Origin: a virus
Length of the DNA: 32,338 nucleotides
Strand: one strand, 5' to 3'
Virus record (IMG/VR): IMGVR_UViG_3300028843_000438
Location: 1 to 32,338 of that record
Part shown: one piece after another, positions 1 through 7,919 of the stretch
Layout: each line of letters opens with the position of its first letter
Position numbering within the stretch: position 1 is the first letter of the stretch
Made by a program: the position numbers and the translations under genes
Notes under the pieces: generated by a model
Database searches by the model: none
What the model was told of the DNA's origin: nothing
What the model saw: only the letters and a program-made list of their open reading frames with translations

Positions 1-2
1 CG

Positions 3-941
3 GTCGATGAGGCGGATCTGAGAGAGTGGAGCAGAATAACCCTAAGGGACTACCAGGAGTACGCCTGGAATGAGTTTCTGGGAAAGGGAGCTATTGGGAT
101 ATTCTGGGGGTTTGGGGCCGGAAAGTCGCTGTTTGGCATCTACGCCCTCGCAAGGATAAGGGGCAGAAAGCTAGTTGTGGTTCCAACGAAGACGCTGATA
201 GAGCAGTGGAGGGATCGAATAGTCAGGTACATCCCGGAGTACATACACGAAATTGAGCTGATCACCTATCACTCGTACCACAAGGTCGCAAGCAGGGAGT
301 ACACTCTCGTGATTTTCGATGAGGTCCACCACCTGCCCGCTGACACCTTCATAAGGCTCTCAACCATCAAGGCGAAGTACCGCATAGGCTTGTCGGCCTC
401 CCCGTTCAGAGAGGACGGCAGGGAGAGCTACATCTTTGCACTGACGGGCTTTCCTGTAGGAACTTCCTGGAGTGAACTCCTGAGTAAGAAGGTCATCATG
501 GAGCCGGCATTTAGGGTTTACATAGTCAAAAACCAGAATGAGAAGCTCAAAAAGCTCGGTGAGCTGCTGAAAATCCCGTCAAAGACCATAATCTTCTGTG
601 ACAGCATTGAGCTGGGGAAGAGGATCTCAAAGAGATTTAAGATCCCGTTCGTTTACAGCGAGACGAAGGACAGGCTCAAAGTCATAAGGGAGAGTCAGGT
701 CTGCGTGGTCTCCAGGGTCGGGGATGAGGGAATCAGCTTCCCGGACATTGAAAGGGTGATAGAGGTGGCATTTCTTGCCGGCTCCAGGATGCAGGAGTCT
801 CAGAGATTTGGCAGGCTCATGCACTCCCAGCAGAGGGAGCCAGAGCACGTAATCCTCATGACCGACGAGGAATTCCGGAGGTACAACAAGAGGCTCTACG
901 CAATTACGGAGAGGGGGTTCAGGATAGAGGTCATGAGGTGA
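3..941 (+). CDS. XPB/Rad25-like superfamily II DNA helicase, 5' truncated by window edge
   Basis: The frame is open from the first bases of the window, so only the C-terminal part is present. A Walker A motif (FGAGKS, bases 111-128) is followed by a DEVHH box (from base 318), a GLSASP motif III and a C-terminal QRFGRL motif VI. This is the order of RecA domains 1 and 2 in SF2 helicases. The DEVHHLP box and small size resemble archaeal XPB-like enzymes, which move on DNA using ATP during repair or transcription-coupled processes. A GTG at 177 would remove the ATP-binding motif and is not the start. Base composition is more GC-rich than the genes that follow. Family assignment is good; the exact cellular role is not established, and it could be a virus or island helicase. 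Confidence 0.85.
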   Translation, partial: VDEADLREWSRITLRDYQEYAWNEFLGKGAIGIFWGFGAGKSLFGIYALARIRGRKLVVVPTKTLIEQWRDRIVRYIPEYIHEIELITYHSYHKVASREYTLVIFDEVHHLPADTFIRLSTIKAKYRIGLSASPFREDGRESYIFALTGFPVGTSWSELLSKKVIMEPAFRVYIVKNQNEKLKKLGELLKIPSKTIIFCDSIELGKRISKRFKIPFVYSETKDRLKVIRESQVCVVSRVGDEGISFPDIERVIEVAFLAGSRMQESQRFGRLMHSQQREPEHVILMTDEEFRRYNKRLYAITERGFRIEVMR

Positions 942-944
942 AGC

Positions 945-1016
945 ATGCTCCAAGCAACCCTCTACGGTGAGACCTTCGACCTATGCCTGAGGCCTCCCGG
1001 ACCTGACGAGTGTTAA
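945..1016 (+). CDS. 23-codon ORF just after the helicase, possible gene remnant
   Basis: An ATG three bases after the helicase stop opens a 23-codon frame (MLQATLYGETFDLC...) that ends in TAA, overlapping the 3' end of the convergent gene at 1013-1495. GC-rich composition matches the helicase, and composition changes to AT-rich just beyond it. It may be the 5' stub of a gene once co-transcribed with the helicase and truncated where the AT-rich accessory DNA begins. It may equally be non-coding. I recognise no family. Confidence 0.25.
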   Translation: MLQATLYGETFDLCLRPPGPDEC

Positions 1017-1495
1017 ATCCCCCTTACACTAACTAAAATCCATGGGTTGAATTTAGTGAATATGTGAAATTCTTCTTCTTTATGAAATACAATGTTATTA
1101 ATCAAATCAAACTTATTAGGCTCAAGTAAGAGAACGGAACACCCTATACCTTGGGCATACGATCGTGTGTCAATATATAGAATTGAATCCAGCCGTTTAA
1201 GTTTATATTCTGGAAGGTAAGGTAGCTTGGATATACTGGAAGCAAAACTGAAATCTGCTATTTGAAACAATCCTCTAAAATTATCAAGAGTTTGAGCTTT
1301 ACCCAAGTATTCTTTAATTTCCTCGGATTCGTTATTAATTTTAGTAGTTATAAATCTATTTCCATCGTTATGATACGTAAGGTAGGTGACTCTGTCTTTA
1401 AAGATCCATCCTGCGTAGATACCATTAGATGTTTGATCTATGAACAAAACACGTTTTATTTGTGTCCCATCAGTAGCTAAAACTTCGAGGTGCAT
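1013..1495 (-). CDS. hypothetical protein, 160 aa
   Basis: A clean minus-strand frame beginning with MHLEVLATDG. No family is recognised. The sequence alternates hydrophobic and charged residues with many aromatics, as in a soluble mixed alpha/beta protein; no membrane segment or signal peptide is seen. It is AT-rich like the next gene and unlike the helicase. A TATA-like element (plus-strand CTATATAAG at 1515-1523) lies about 27 nt before the ATG on its own strand, which supports the start and suggests a leaderless transcript. It converges on the tiny ORF at 945-1016. Confidence 0.6.
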   Translation of the reverse strand: MHLEVLATDGTQIKRVLFIDQTSNGIYAGWIFKDRVTYLTYHNDGNRFITTKINNESEEIKEYLGKAQTLDNFRGLFQIADFSFASSISKLPYLPEYKLKRLDSILYIDTRSYAQGIGCSVLLLEPNKFDLINNIVFHKEEEFHIFTKFNPWILVSVRGI

Positions 1496-1514
1496 ACACT
1501 ACTAAAGTTATTAC

Positions 1515-1523
1515 CTATATAAG
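1515..1523 (-). promoter_or_regulatory. TATA box for the 160-aa minus-strand gene
   Basis: CTTATATAG on the minus strand, about 20-28 nt upstream of the ATG at 1495. This is the archaeal TATA-to-start distance expected for leaderless mRNA. It lacks the GTCTA extension seen at virion promoters. Confidence 0.45.
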
Positions 1524-1525
1524 TA

Positions 1526-1804
1526 ATTTCTACAATCAGTTGTTGTGCTTCGCATTCTTGTTTTTTAAGGTTTAACTTTTACTGCAAAATTGAACACTTC
1601 AGCAATCCCAAACCCTCCTTGGGGTTAAGGTGCTTGACACTTGATCTAAGAAACGACTCGTTGGCAGTAAAGAGTTAACTAGCGATAAAAAACAAAGAAG
1701 ATCTCAAGCAACTCATTTTTTAACGTTGAATTCTTGAGTAAAGCGATATTAATCGTATAATTTAAAATTAAAGTTCTTCTTATCGGTAAAAAATCGCAAA
1801 AAAA
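1526..1804. other. AT-rich gene-free stretch
   Basis: Between the divergent genes at 1013-1495 and 1837-2181 I see no convincing coding frame. It contains A/T runs and one short potential hairpin (AACCC and GGGTT arms near 1609-1627). It probably carries only the two promoters at its ends. Confidence 0.4.
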
Positions 1805-1805
1805 T

Positions 1806-1825
1806 TTATATTTCGTGAAATATAA
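1806..1825 (+). promoter_or_regulatory. TATA box embedded in a 9-bp inverted repeat (possible operator)
   Basis: TTATATTTC and GAAATATAA are perfect 9-bp arms separated by GT. The left arm contains the TATA-like core about 30 nt upstream of the GTG at 1837. A repressor dimer bound here would block TBP, so this is a plausible operator for the membrane-protein gene. Confidence 0.45.
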
Positions 1826-1836
1826 CAGCAATTTAG

Positions 1837-2181
1837 GTGTCAAAAATGACTCGATCAATAGCAATCTTGAAAGTTATTTTTATAACCGGATTATTTTCCG
1901 GGTTACTCTTTGGGATATCTCTAAAAACAGGGGTGGATGTCAACCCAGAGTCGTTGGTATTGCAAGCTGGATACATGATTTGCGATGCAATAGATGACAT
2001 AGATCCGAGAGTGTCTGCAGAATGCAAGCATACGCTATTCTTGACATCAATTTTAGTGTTCATTGCTGGAATTGCTGAAATTCTTGTTCTAATGGGTCAG
2101 GCTGGTGATTGGAGAATTGGGGCTGGAATTTATGCTTTTGGATTTATGATCGGATTATTTTTAGTTTTGGTAAGTGTGTGA
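1837..2181 (+). CDS. small three-helix membrane protein, 114 aa
   Basis: Three hydrophobic stretches are visible at about residues 8-29, 66-87 and 94-114, so this is predicted to be an integral membrane protein with a soluble loop between helices 1 and 2. That loop has two cysteines (around MICDAIDD and SAECKH). No family is recognised. The GTG at 1837 sits at leaderless distance from the TATA-like palindrome; the ATG at 1846 is the alternative and would leave a short leader. It stands alone between intergenic regions in AT-rich accessory DNA. A role is not inferable; viral islands often carry such surface-altering proteins. Confidence 0.6.
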   Translation: MSKMTRSIAILKVIFITGLFSGLLFGISLKTGVDVNPESLVLQAGYMICDAIDDIDPRVSAECKHTLFLTSILVFIAGIAEILVLMGQAGDWRIGAGIYAFGFMIGLFLVLVSV

Positions 2182-2286
2182 GTTAATCAAAGATGTTGAT
2201 TTCCTGACAACATTAATAATTCTTGAACTTCAGGGATCCTGATTACCTCAATCTAAAACTACGACAAAAAATTTTTAGTTTTTTGA

Positions 2287-2304
2287 CTACACTTCGAAGT
2301 GTAG
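2287..2304. promoter_or_regulatory. 18-bp perfect palindrome, likely operator
   Basis: CTACACTTCGAAGTGTAG is a perfect palindrome 13 bp ahead of the GTG of the winged-helix gene and just downstream of an AT-rich TATA-like stretch (about 2270-2280). It would cover the expected transcription start. The position suits autorepression by the winged-helix protein and control of the downstream restriction-modification genes. Confidence 0.6.
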
Positions 2305-2316
2305 TATGGTGATCGC

Positions 2317-2664
2317 GTGAACAAGGCGATAGCTGGCGAAATAATTTATGCTATAATGTCTGGATGCCAGACGTTCTCTGAGCTTGAAAGAAGCACAAAC
2401 TTGTCCCCTTCTACTTTGAGCAAGTACCTTGCAATAATGGTGGAAAGGGGGTTGCTGAAGCGAGGAGAATCCGAAAACAAGAATGCGTTCTCGATTGCAA
2501 ATCGTGGTGAGGCTAGGGGGTGTCTGCTGCATTTCGTCGAAAAAAAGCTGCAGCATGTAAAAAAAGCTTCAGATATTCTCATAGCTATCAAAAATCTTGA
2601 CGAACGGCTCTGGAAAAATATTTTGGTCAAATTTGGTGAAAATTTGATTTTGAAACTTGTCTGA
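2317..2664 (+). CDS. winged helix-turn-helix transcriptional regulator, 115 aa
   Basis: Residues about 5-60 form a typical winged helix-turn-helix: a helix (AGEIIYAIMSG), then SELERSTNLSPSTLSKYL as the HTH and ERGLLKR leading into the wing. The C-terminal half is helical and probably dimerises. The frame has no ATG; a stop at 2302 limits it and GTG 2317 is the first usable start. A perfect 18-bp palindrome lies immediately upstream, and the gene overlaps the start of the restriction-modification reading frame by 8 nt. I infer a controller of its own operon, like C-proteins of restriction systems in role though not in fold. An ArsR/MarR-type regulator of other genes is the alternative. Confidence 0.75.
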   Translation: MNKAIAGEIIYAIMSGCQTFSELERSTNLSPSTLSKYLAIMVERGLLKRGESENKNAFSIANRGEARGCLLHFVEKKLQHVKKASDILIAIKNLDERLWKNILVKFGENLILKLV

Positions 2665-2923
2665 GATTGTGGAGGTGTTTGTAACGAGGCTAACGAAAAA
2701 AGATTATTTAAACAATCTGCTGGAAGATCTGAAGGTTCTTCGGGAAGCTGAGGATGCGAATGATGTAAAGGGTAAACTGAAAACTGAGAAGGCTAAAGAG
2801 TACGTGGAGGGACTAAGATACTCAAAACCAGAAAGTTTGCTTGCAGACAAGTTCTTTAGACCAATACTAGACGTTCTTAGATTATTCTCTCTGCCGGAGT
2901 CAGTAGGGGGGATGGCTGGGTAG
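2657..2923 (+). CDS. N-terminal fragment of the restriction-modification enzyme (frame-disrupted)
   Basis: An 88-aa frame starting at TTG 2657 (GTG 2669 is an alternative), overlapping the regulator's end. It is helical and charged and ends at a stop just after a G6 tract. The next frame, which carries the rest of a PD-(D/E)XK nuclease and the methyltransferase, is open from 2881, so the two overlap by 43 nt around that tract. A one-base backward shift at the Gs joins them into GGDGWVDFLI...VAIELKP, restoring the expected D...ExK spacing of the nuclease. I therefore read this as the start of the downstream gene, not as a separate protein. Confidence 0.6.
   Translation: MSEIVEVFVTRLTKKDYLNNLLEDLKVLREAEDANDVKGKLKTEKAKEYVEGLRYSKPESLLADKFFRPILDVLRLFSLPESVGGMAG
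2906..2911 (+). other. G6 homopolymer at the frameshift junction of the R-M gene
   Basis: Six consecutive G residues lie in the only interval (2881-2923) where the N-terminal frame and the main frame are both open. A -1 shift, a one-base deletion or a two-base insertion here would fuse the frames. It could be a sequencing or assembly error, an inactivating indel, a slippage-prone phase switch or a ribosomal frameshift site; six Gs is short for a classical phase-variation tract. Confidence 0.55.
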
Positions 2924-3006
2924 ACTTTCTTATTAGAGAAGGGATCAACCCACCAGTTGCTATTGAGCTAAAACCCCTTCACGATAAAAACGGAAGAAGA
3001 GTAAGT

Positions 3007-6000
3007 TTGGAGGGGAGATACGAGCAGTTGAGGAGGTTGTTTGAAAAAGACCGTATGAACCAGATAGTACAGTATCTCAGAAACTATGACTACGTCATCC
3101 TCACGAATCTCGACGATGTCTATTATTTCAACAGAGAGGCTACTCATGAATTCAAACCATTCCATAAGGAAAAGTTTGCAGGTTTTATTGGAGGATTAAT
3201 AGAAATTGGAGATATATGGGAGTTCGTACGCAGAAAAGAAGATGAGTCTCCGAAGAGAGATCTAGATCGAGATTTCTTCGAAGACCTCAAAAACTGGTAT
3301 TATAAGCTTGCCAGTCTTAAATGGAGAACGAATGAGGCTGAAGCAATCGTTCTCCTGCTCAACAAGCTCATTTTCATAAGAACTCTCGAAGACTTCGCCC
3401 TCGTCCCGTTTAGGTTCTTGTGTGAGACCTATATCGACAAGAAGAACAGGTGGAGTACGAAAGGCCCTAAGAAGATTCTCGAAGCGTTCTTCGAGGAAGT
3501 TGATGAGTGGTTCTACATGTATTATGATACGGAGCTCTTCAGGGAAGACAACAACATCTTGGAGTTCCTTGACAACAGCCCAGAAAACCTCCAGAGGTTC
3601 ATGCAAGTGCTAGAAGAGATCATCGGAATAGAACTCATCAAAAAAACAGGAAAGGGGCTCCTCACATACAACTTCAGGTACATCGACGAAGACGTCTTCG
3701 GAAAGTCCTATGAGACCTTCCTTGCGGAGAGGCGAAAGGATAAGGGTATCTACTACACCCCCAAAGAGATCACACAATACATGGCCAGACAGATCGTCCA
3801 AGAGCTCTTCGAACCGCTCAAGGACGGGATCTTGGAGGCACTAGACGAGAACGACTTTGACAGAGCCGAGGAGCTGTGCAGAGAACTCACCAGCGTGGCC
3901 ATACTCGATCCGGCATGCGGGTCAGGCTCTTTCCTGATCAAGGTTGTCAGGTACATCTATAAGATCTACGAGGAGCTTGACGAGAGGACGAAGTGGGCTA
4001 CAGAGTTTGTGGGTTTCGAGCTCCCGGCAGACATGGAGGTAAAGCTGAATAGCGGGAGAAAAATCAGAGAGATGCTGGGCTTCAACAACACTGACAGGAA
4101 AAAACTTCTTTCCCTTATTATTCTGAGGCACATCTACGGCGTGGATTTGGACGAGAGAGCTGTGGATGTTGCCAAAGTTAACATCTGGAAGGAAGTCATC
4201 AAGATCTCCCCCAATGACTTCAGGTTCTCTAGGCTCCCCAGTGACAGGAACCACATCCTGCCAGATCTCGAAATGAACCTAGTGTGCGGAGACTCGATTG
4301 TTTCGCCCCCCGAAGATATAATCGTAGAAGAACTCGATAGGAACTTCAAAAATGACATCAGGAGAATGTGGGGGATCAGAAAAGCATACCTCAAAGACCT
4401 CTTCAACCCAGAAATACTCAAAGAGCTAGAGTCAATCAAAGAAAAGATCAGAAAGCACCTGATTGAAGTTATGGAAGAGTGGGAGAAGGAAATGGAAGTT
4501 AACTACATAGGAAACCCGTTGTTTTACCCGCTGGAGTTCTTCCATATGTATTTTGATGAAAACGGTGAGCCGTTGTCAGCGGGAAAAAGGGGATTCAGTG
4601 GTATAATCGGAAATCCTCCGTGGGAAACAATAGAACCGAATGAGAAAGAATTCGCTGCCCAAAATATAGACTTGTTTGGTGACGTATTTCCAGAAGGAGT
4701 ATCAAAGTTCAGCATTTCAGGCAAAGAATTCAAGAGAAAGTTCAACAAAAAATTGAAAGAATCGGAAGACGTCCGTAAACTGTGGGAGAATTATCAGCAA
4801 TCTAAAAAAGCGCTGTCCGAGCTACTGCGCCAGAGATACAAATTGAGTGCTCATGGTAAAACGACATTCCAAAAAGTATTCCTTGAAAGAGCTCTCGAAC
4901 TCTCAGAGAGAGTAGTAATACTGCTTGTTCCGTCGAATTTCCACACGGATGAGGGAGCATATAACCTTAGAAAAGAAATTTTCGAGAAGTACTACTTAAA
5001 AGAGCTTTTATCATTCGAGAACCGCTCCAACGGGTGGTTTAAAGACGTTCACCCCCAGTTCAAATTTGATGTAGTCTACGTCGTGAAGGAAAATCGGGAA
5101 AGGCCATTTAGAGCTGCCTACTATATTACGAGGGGCCAATATGAGGAATACCTCGAAAGAAACCCAAATAAGGGGTTTTCGGATTTTCTTGGTGAAATTT
5201 CCTTCGATTACCCTGTTGAGTTGATTCCAAAGATGTCTCCAAGAGTGTTCGGGGTTGTCGAAGTTAAAAAGAAAAAAGACGTTGAACTTGCTGAGAAAAT
5301 AAGGGGTAACCACCCCTTACTACAGGACTACAACTATATCATAATCCAAGCTGATTTTAACATGACTACCGACGCCAAGTTGTTTAACGAAAATAGAGAA
5401 GGTCTAGTCCTCTACGAAGGCAAGATGATCCACCAGTTTGAGCCATCTTTAGCTAATCCAAGGTACTGGGTAGAGGAACTCAAAGGCAGAGAACGACTGT
5501 TGGGTAAAGAGGTTGATAGGATAAAGAAGTTCCTTAAATCCAAAGGCGAAGCACTCGGTTTACGCGGAAAAGATCTGAGGACATTTATAGACGAAAATGT
5601 CGAGCTGGCAAAGAAGGCTTTTGAAAGCGGTTCTTTTAAGCTCGACTATGAAGAATATCGGTTGGCATACAGAGCAATAGCACGCTCCACTGATGAAAGA
5701 ACTCTAATTAGTTGCATTCTCCCGAGAAACGTTTTCATAGGTCACTCCATCAATTACTTCAAACCTTGTCGGTACAACCTAAAAGATGGAAAAATCGCTC
5801 AGGAGGCGCACTCCTACGAAGATATGCTATATTTGATGGCTCTCCTGAACAGTTTCGTTATTGACTACTACATAAGGTTGAGAGTCTCTGCAAACCTCAC
5901 AATGTTCTTCCTCTATGAGCTTCCAGTTCCAGCAATTAACGACGAGCTAAAGAAAAAAATCGTCGAAATTGCGTTCAGGCTTCTCTATCGCAAGGGAGTT

Positions 6001-6210
6001 TATGATGACATGTCCAAAAAGCTGAGTTTTAGGGTTAAAGAGATCACAGATCAAGGAGAAAGGAAAGCCCTCAGAGCAGAACTCGAAGTGATTATAGCTA
6101 GAGACGTCTTTGGACTGGCTAAAGAAGAGATGGAGTACATCCTTTCAACATTTGTGTATGGAAAACCAGACAAAGAGCTCATGGGAAGAATCTTGGAGCA
6201 CTTTACATGA
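3007..6210 (+). CDS. type IIG-like restriction-modification enzyme: PD-(D/E)XK remnant, N6-adenine methyltransferase, target recognition
   Basis: TTG 3007 is the first start codon in this frame, but coding continues upstream to 2881 and includes the D-(x)n-ELK nuclease residues, so 3007 is unlikely to be the true start. Methyltransferase motifs are clear: GIYYTPKEITQYM before motif I, DPACGSGSFL at residues 301-310 (AdoMet binding), GVDLDERAVDVAK (motif II), and NPPW at 536-539 (motif IV, adenine-N6 catalysis). The remaining ~450 residues would hold the target-recognition region. With the N-terminal fragment the protein is about 1180 aa, as in Eco57I-like type IIG enzymes that cut and methylate. 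It follows the winged-helix regulator. If the frameshift is real, nuclease activity is probably lost while methylation may persist. A BREX PglX-like methylase is the less likely alternative. Confidence 0.85.
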   Translation: MEGRYEQLRRLFEKDRMNQIVQYLRNYDYVILTNLDDVYYFNREATHEFKPFHKEKFAGFIGGLIEIGDIWEFVRRKEDESPKRDLDRDFFEDLKNWYYKLASLKWRTNEAEAIVLLLNKLIFIRTLEDFALVPFRFLCETYIDKKNRWSTKGPKKILEAFFEEVDEWFYMYYDTELFREDNNILEFLDNSPENLQRFMQVLEEIIGIELIKKTGKGLLTYNFRYIDEDVFGKSYETFLAERRKDKGIYYTPKEITQYMARQIVQELFEPLKDGILEALDENDFDRAEELCRELTSVAILDPACGSGSFLIKVVRYIYKIYEELDERTKWATEFVGFELPADMEVKLNSGRKIREMLGFNNTDRKKLLSLIILRHIYGVDLDERAVDVAKVNIWKEVIKISPNDFRFSRLPSDRNHILPDLEMNLVCGDSIVSPPEDIIVEELDRNFKNDIRRMWGIRKAYLKDLFNPEILKELESIKEKIRKHLIEVMEEWEKEMEVNYIGNPLFYPLEFFHMYFDENGEPLSAGKRGFSGIIGNPPWETIEPNEKEFAAQNIDLFGDVFPEGVSKFSISGKEFKRKFNKKLKESEDVRKLWENYQQSKKALSELLRQRYKLSAHGKTTFQKVFLERALELSERVVILLVPSNFHTDEGAYNLRKEIFEKYYLKELLSFENRSNGWFKDVHPQFKFDVVYVVKENRERPFRAAYYITRGQYEEYLERNPNKGFSDFLGEISFDYPVELIPKMSPRVFGVVEVKKKKDVELAEKIRGNHPLLQDYNYIIIQADFNMTTDAKLFNENREGLVLYEGKMIHQFEPSLANPRYWVEELKGRERLLGKEVDRIKKFLKSKGEALGLRGKDLRTFIDENVELAKKAFESGSFKLDYEEYRLAYRAIARSTDERTLISCILPRNVFIGHSINYFKPCRYNLKDGKIAQEAHSYEDMLYLMALLNSFVIDYYIRLRVSANLTMFFLYELPVPAINDELKKKIVEIAFRLLYRKGVYDDMSKKLSFRVKEITDQGERKALRAELEVIIARDVFGLAKEEMEYILSTFVYGKPDKELMGRILEHFT

Positions 6211-6269
6211 TGTTAGCAAGATGCTGGAGGGGGCTTAGGGATGTAATCAGGAAACGAGCGACTTTCTTA

Positions 6270-6284
6270 TTTTTAAAGTCAATT
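6270..6284 (+). promoter_or_regulatory. virion promoter element P1 (terminase)
   Basis: TTTTTAAAGTCAATT; the AAAGTC core starts 27 nt before the ATG at 6302. It matches the window-wide virion promoter with one difference (A for T in GTCTA). It predicts a leaderless terminase mRNA. Confidence 0.65.
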
Positions 6285-6300
6285 CGAACCAATTCGAACC
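6281..6300 (+). repeat. tandem 10-bp repeat AATTCGAACC x2, possible terminase or regulator site
   Basis: Two perfect AATTCGAACC units abut the terminase start, and TTCGAACCA occurs again at 6451-6459 inside the small-terminase gene. Repeats next to and within terS are typical of packaging (pac/cos) recognition sites, and they could also bind a regulator between promoter and start. The function is inferred from position only. Confidence 0.45.
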
Positions 6301-6301
6301 A

Positions 6302-6736
6302 ATGGCGATCAACAAAATCATCAAATTGAACCTCGAGGAGGAAGCCAACAAACTCAAAGCACAGGGCTTATCTGACTACAAAATCGCCGAAGAGCTCTCG
6401 AAGATAGCTGGCGTGAAGATCACCAGATCGACTGTCTACCGCTACTTTAGTTCGAACCATGATCCGGTTGTCCAGCATGTTAAGCAACGGGAAGAAATCG
6501 TCACCAAAGCCATCAATGGTCGCATCGATGCAGTTCAGCAGCTCATAGCAATCAACAGCGAGACTCTTACAATCCTCGAAGAAGCCAAGGCAGCCGGAGA
6601 CCTCAAGACAGCACTCAAAGCTATCGAACGCATAGAGAAGCAGCTCGAGCTCCAGGCCAAGCTTTTGGGTGACATCAAGGAGGGTCCAACGGCTGTTGTG
6701 ATCAATGTCATGAAGGTGGACGCCCATGCAGACTGA
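6302..6736 (+). CDS. terS: terminase small subunit (putative), 144 aa
   Basis: The N-terminal ~50 residues contain a helix-turn-helix of the kind small terminases use to bind viral packaging sites (LSDYKIAEELSKIAG...TRSTVYRYF). Residues about 55-120 are strongly helical and would form the oligomerisation coiled coil. The assignment rests on this architecture and on the 11-nt overlap with the large terminase gene. Start ATG 6302 is 27 nt after the promoter core. Tandem TTCGAACC repeats at the 5' end are a candidate recognition site. A transcription factor is the alternative, less likely given the coupling to terL. Confidence 0.75.
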   Translation: MAINKIIKLNLEEEANKLKAQGLSDYKIAEELSKIAGVKITRSTVYRYFSSNHDPVVQHVKQREEIVTKAINGRIDAVQQLIAINSETLTILEEAKAAGDLKTALKAIERIEKQLELQAKLLGDIKEGPTAVVINVMKVDAHAD

Positions 6737-7919
6737 CTGGAAGCTCACAGACCCGCAGTGGGAGTTCTTCAACAATCCCGCCAAGTTCAAGGCGTTCATA
6801 TCGGGAATCGGAGCTGGCAAGACAGCTATCGGCTGGATGCTCGCAGTGTACGAAGCTGTACAGCAGCCAGGCAGCAGGGGTCTCATAGTGGCCCCAACGT
6901 ACCCGCTGATCAAGGATGTCATCTGGTGGGAGATGGACCGCTGGGTCCCCCAAGCGATCGTCAAAGAGTTCAGCGAGAATAAGAGACGACTGAAGTTCAC
7001 GAACGGTAGCGAGATCCTGTTCAGATCTGCTGACAACCCAAGACACATCGAACGTCTCAGAGGTTTGTCAATCACGTGGTTCTGGATTGACGAATGTACC
7101 CTGCTGCCAAAGCTCGTGTGGGATGTCCTGATCGGTCGTTTGAGGCAGCCTGGCTACAACTACAAAGCCTGGCTCACTGGCACGCCCAAGGGCTTCAACT
7201 GGGTTTGGGAGATCTTCATCGAGAACCCGATCCCGGACAGCTACATTCTTTACGGCATCCCAACCCGCTCAAATGTGTTCCTATCTAAGGACTACATCCA
7301 GAGCTTAGAGCAGCAGTATAAGGGGCAGTTCGCTTTGCAGGAGCTCGAGGGCAAGTTCGTCAAGTTCGAAGGGCTGGTTTATCCGGGATTTGACATCTCG
7401 AAGCACGTCGTTAATTCGGCTCCATCAAAATTCGACAGGGTCCTGTATGGAGTTGACTGGGGTTTCAGGAATCCCGCTTGCGTGCTTGCGCTTGGTGTCA
7501 GGGGCGGCGAGGTTTACGTTTTGCAGGAGTACTATGCTCCAAAGACTACCGACGATGAGCTGATCGAGATAGCCAAGCAGATGCAGCAGCGCTGGGGCGT
7601 TGGAACGTTCTACTGCGACCCATCCGAGCCAGCGAGCATTGAGAAGTTCAGGCAGTGTGGCCTGGATGCTGTTAAAGCGAACAATGAAATTACTCCCGGA
7701 ATCAAAGCGGTAACGGCTCTAATCGAATCTAACAGGCTGAAAGTTCATCGCTCGTGCCAGAATGTGATCAACGAGTTCCAGATGTACCGCTATCCTGACG
7801 ATGGGGACAAAGAAGTTCCGCTGAAGGTTAACGATCATAGCATGGATGCTTTGAGGTATGCGGTGATGGGGTTGCAGGAAAGAAGACGATTAAAGAGGAT
7901 TTATGGAGCTACTGGCTAA
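6726..7919 (+). CDS. terL: terminase large subunit (DNA packaging ATPase/nuclease), 397 aa
   Basis: This is the packaging motor that translocates DNA into the prohead and cuts concatemers. The ATPase domain has SGIGAGKT at residues 26-33 (Walker A) and WFWIDE with D122/E123 (Walker B and catalytic Glu). The RNase H-fold nuclease has acidic residues in GVDWGF (D244), YCDPSEP (D298) and HSMDALRYA (D374). Length is close to that of compact terminases of the Terminase_6 type. It overlaps terS by 11 nt, suggesting coupled translation. Its stop overlaps the end of a small minus-strand ORF. Confidence 0.95.
   Translation: MQTDWKLTDPQWEFFNNPAKFKAFISGIGAGKTAIGWMLAVYEAVQQPGSRGLIVAPTYPLIKDVIWWEMDRWVPQAIVKEFSENKRRLKFTNGSEILFRSADNPRHIERLRGLSITWFWIDECTLLPKLVWDVLIGRLRQPGYNYKAWLTGTPKGFNWVWEIFIENPIPDSYILYGIPTRSNVFLSKDYIQSLEQQYKGQFALQELEGKFVKFEGLVYPGFDISKHVVNSAPSKFDRVLYGVDWGFRNPACVLALGVRGGEVYVLQEYYAPKTTDDELIEIAKQMQQRWGVGTFYCDPSEPASIEKFRQCGLDAVKANNEITPGIKAVTALIESNRLKVHRSCQNVINEFQMYRYPDDGDKEVPLKVNDHSMDALRYAVMGLQERRRLKRIYGATG

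Noticed and set aside
6281-6302. TTCGAACC repeats as a tRNA-derived attachment site (attL)
   Set aside because: They resemble a tRNA T-loop, but no acceptor or T-stem partner sequence surrounds them and no matching second copy outside the terS region is visible in the window.
6368-7075. 235-aa minus-strand ORF over the terminase genes
   Set aside because: It crosses the terS/terL overlap antisense to strongly supported proteins and has no promoter or family signal.
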